Shown piece by piece: positions 4,958-5,033 of a stretch of DNA of 5,033 nucleotides. The notes beneath the pieces are model-generated. The model was not told the origin of the DNA, did no database searches, and was given only the letters and a program-made list of their open reading frames with translations. Numbering within the stretch: the first letter of the stretch is position 1; the number at the start of each line of letters is the position of its first letter. Location of the stretch: contig CAZXUE010000037.1 in the NCBI GenBank assembly GCA_964643895.1, positions 1-5,033 of the forward strand. The letters run 5' to 3'. The translations under genes and the position numbers were made by a program. Origin of the DNA: UBA7683 sp964643895 (GTDB taxonomy: Bacteria; Patescibacteriota; Saccharimonadia; Saccharimonadales; UBA7683).

Positions 4958-5033
4958 CTAGAGAATACCTTTTTTCTTAAGAGTTCTGATAGCTTGGGTG
5001 CTAATCTTCATAGTATCTTTTTTGCCATCCATT
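4958..5033 (-). CDS. rpmB: Ribosomal protein bL28, C-terminal end (partial)
   Basis: Read on the minus strand, codons from 5032 down to the TAG stop at 4960-4958 give MDGKKDTMKISTQAIRTL followed by KKKGIL. The pattern of a GKK turn, a basic beta strand, then the S/C-T-x-A-hydrophobic-R/K-T-hydrophobic-x-K-K-G end, is the typical C-terminus of bL28, a small 50S subunit protein. The Met at 5032 is probably internal, since bL28 is about 60 to 80 residues and the rest would lie beyond the window edge. The gene is tail to tail with the MBL-like gene and shares its terminator. The tail is short, so the call rests on one motif. Confidence 0.75.
   Translation of the reverse strand, partial: MDGKKDTMKISTQAIRTLKKKGIL

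Overview
The window looks like a compact chromosomal segment from a small-genome bacterium. Gene content and protein style suggest Patescibacteria/CPR, possibly Saccharibacteria (TM7). This is inference: it rests on the recognisable but divergent housekeeping proteins, short intergenic gaps, gene overlap, start regions that mostly lack Shine-Dalgarno sites, and my memory of similar thrS and miaA sequences, not on a marker gene. TGA acts as a normal stop (end of murT), so the UGA=Gly code of Absconditabacteria/Gracilibacteria is unlikely. There are no tRNA, rRNA, CRISPR or insertion-sequence signals, and no gene-free stretch longer than about 110 bases.

Layout, left to right: (1) the 3' end of an aminoacyl-tRNA synthetase anticodon-binding domain, most likely thrS; (2) a short spacer with an ATTCCC-type hairpin repeat; (3) an alkyltransferase-like (ATL) DNA repair protein whose MGMT active-site Cys is replaced by Trp; (4) miaA, overlapping the ATL gene by 31 bases; (5) murT, with its own TACAAT box just before the ATG; (6) gatD, separated from murT by a repeat-filled 85-base spacer; (7) a winged-helix plus nucleotidyltransferase-fold protein, also with TACAAT just before its ATG; (8) a beta-lactamase-fold protein that has lost the HxHxDH metal motif; (9) a strong symmetrical hairpin terminator; (10) the 3' end of rpmB (ribosomal protein bL28) on the opposite strand.

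Functionally, MurT and GatD together form the lipid II isoglutaminyl synthase that amidates the D-Glu of the peptidoglycan stem. MiaA makes i6A37 in tRNAs reading UNN codons. The ATL protein would flag O6-alkylguanine for nucleotide excision repair. The wHTH-NTase and MBL-like proteins form a tight two-gene unit (8-base gap) of unknown function.

The best candidates for follow-up are a shared start architecture (a -10 box 8 to 11 bases before the ATG, with no SD, implying leaderless mRNAs), the metal-site-less MBL protein paired with the wHTH-NTase, a MurT without the zinc-ribbon cysteines, and two families of short dispersed intergenic repeats, both present between murT and gatD. I saw no convincing whole new multi-gene system.
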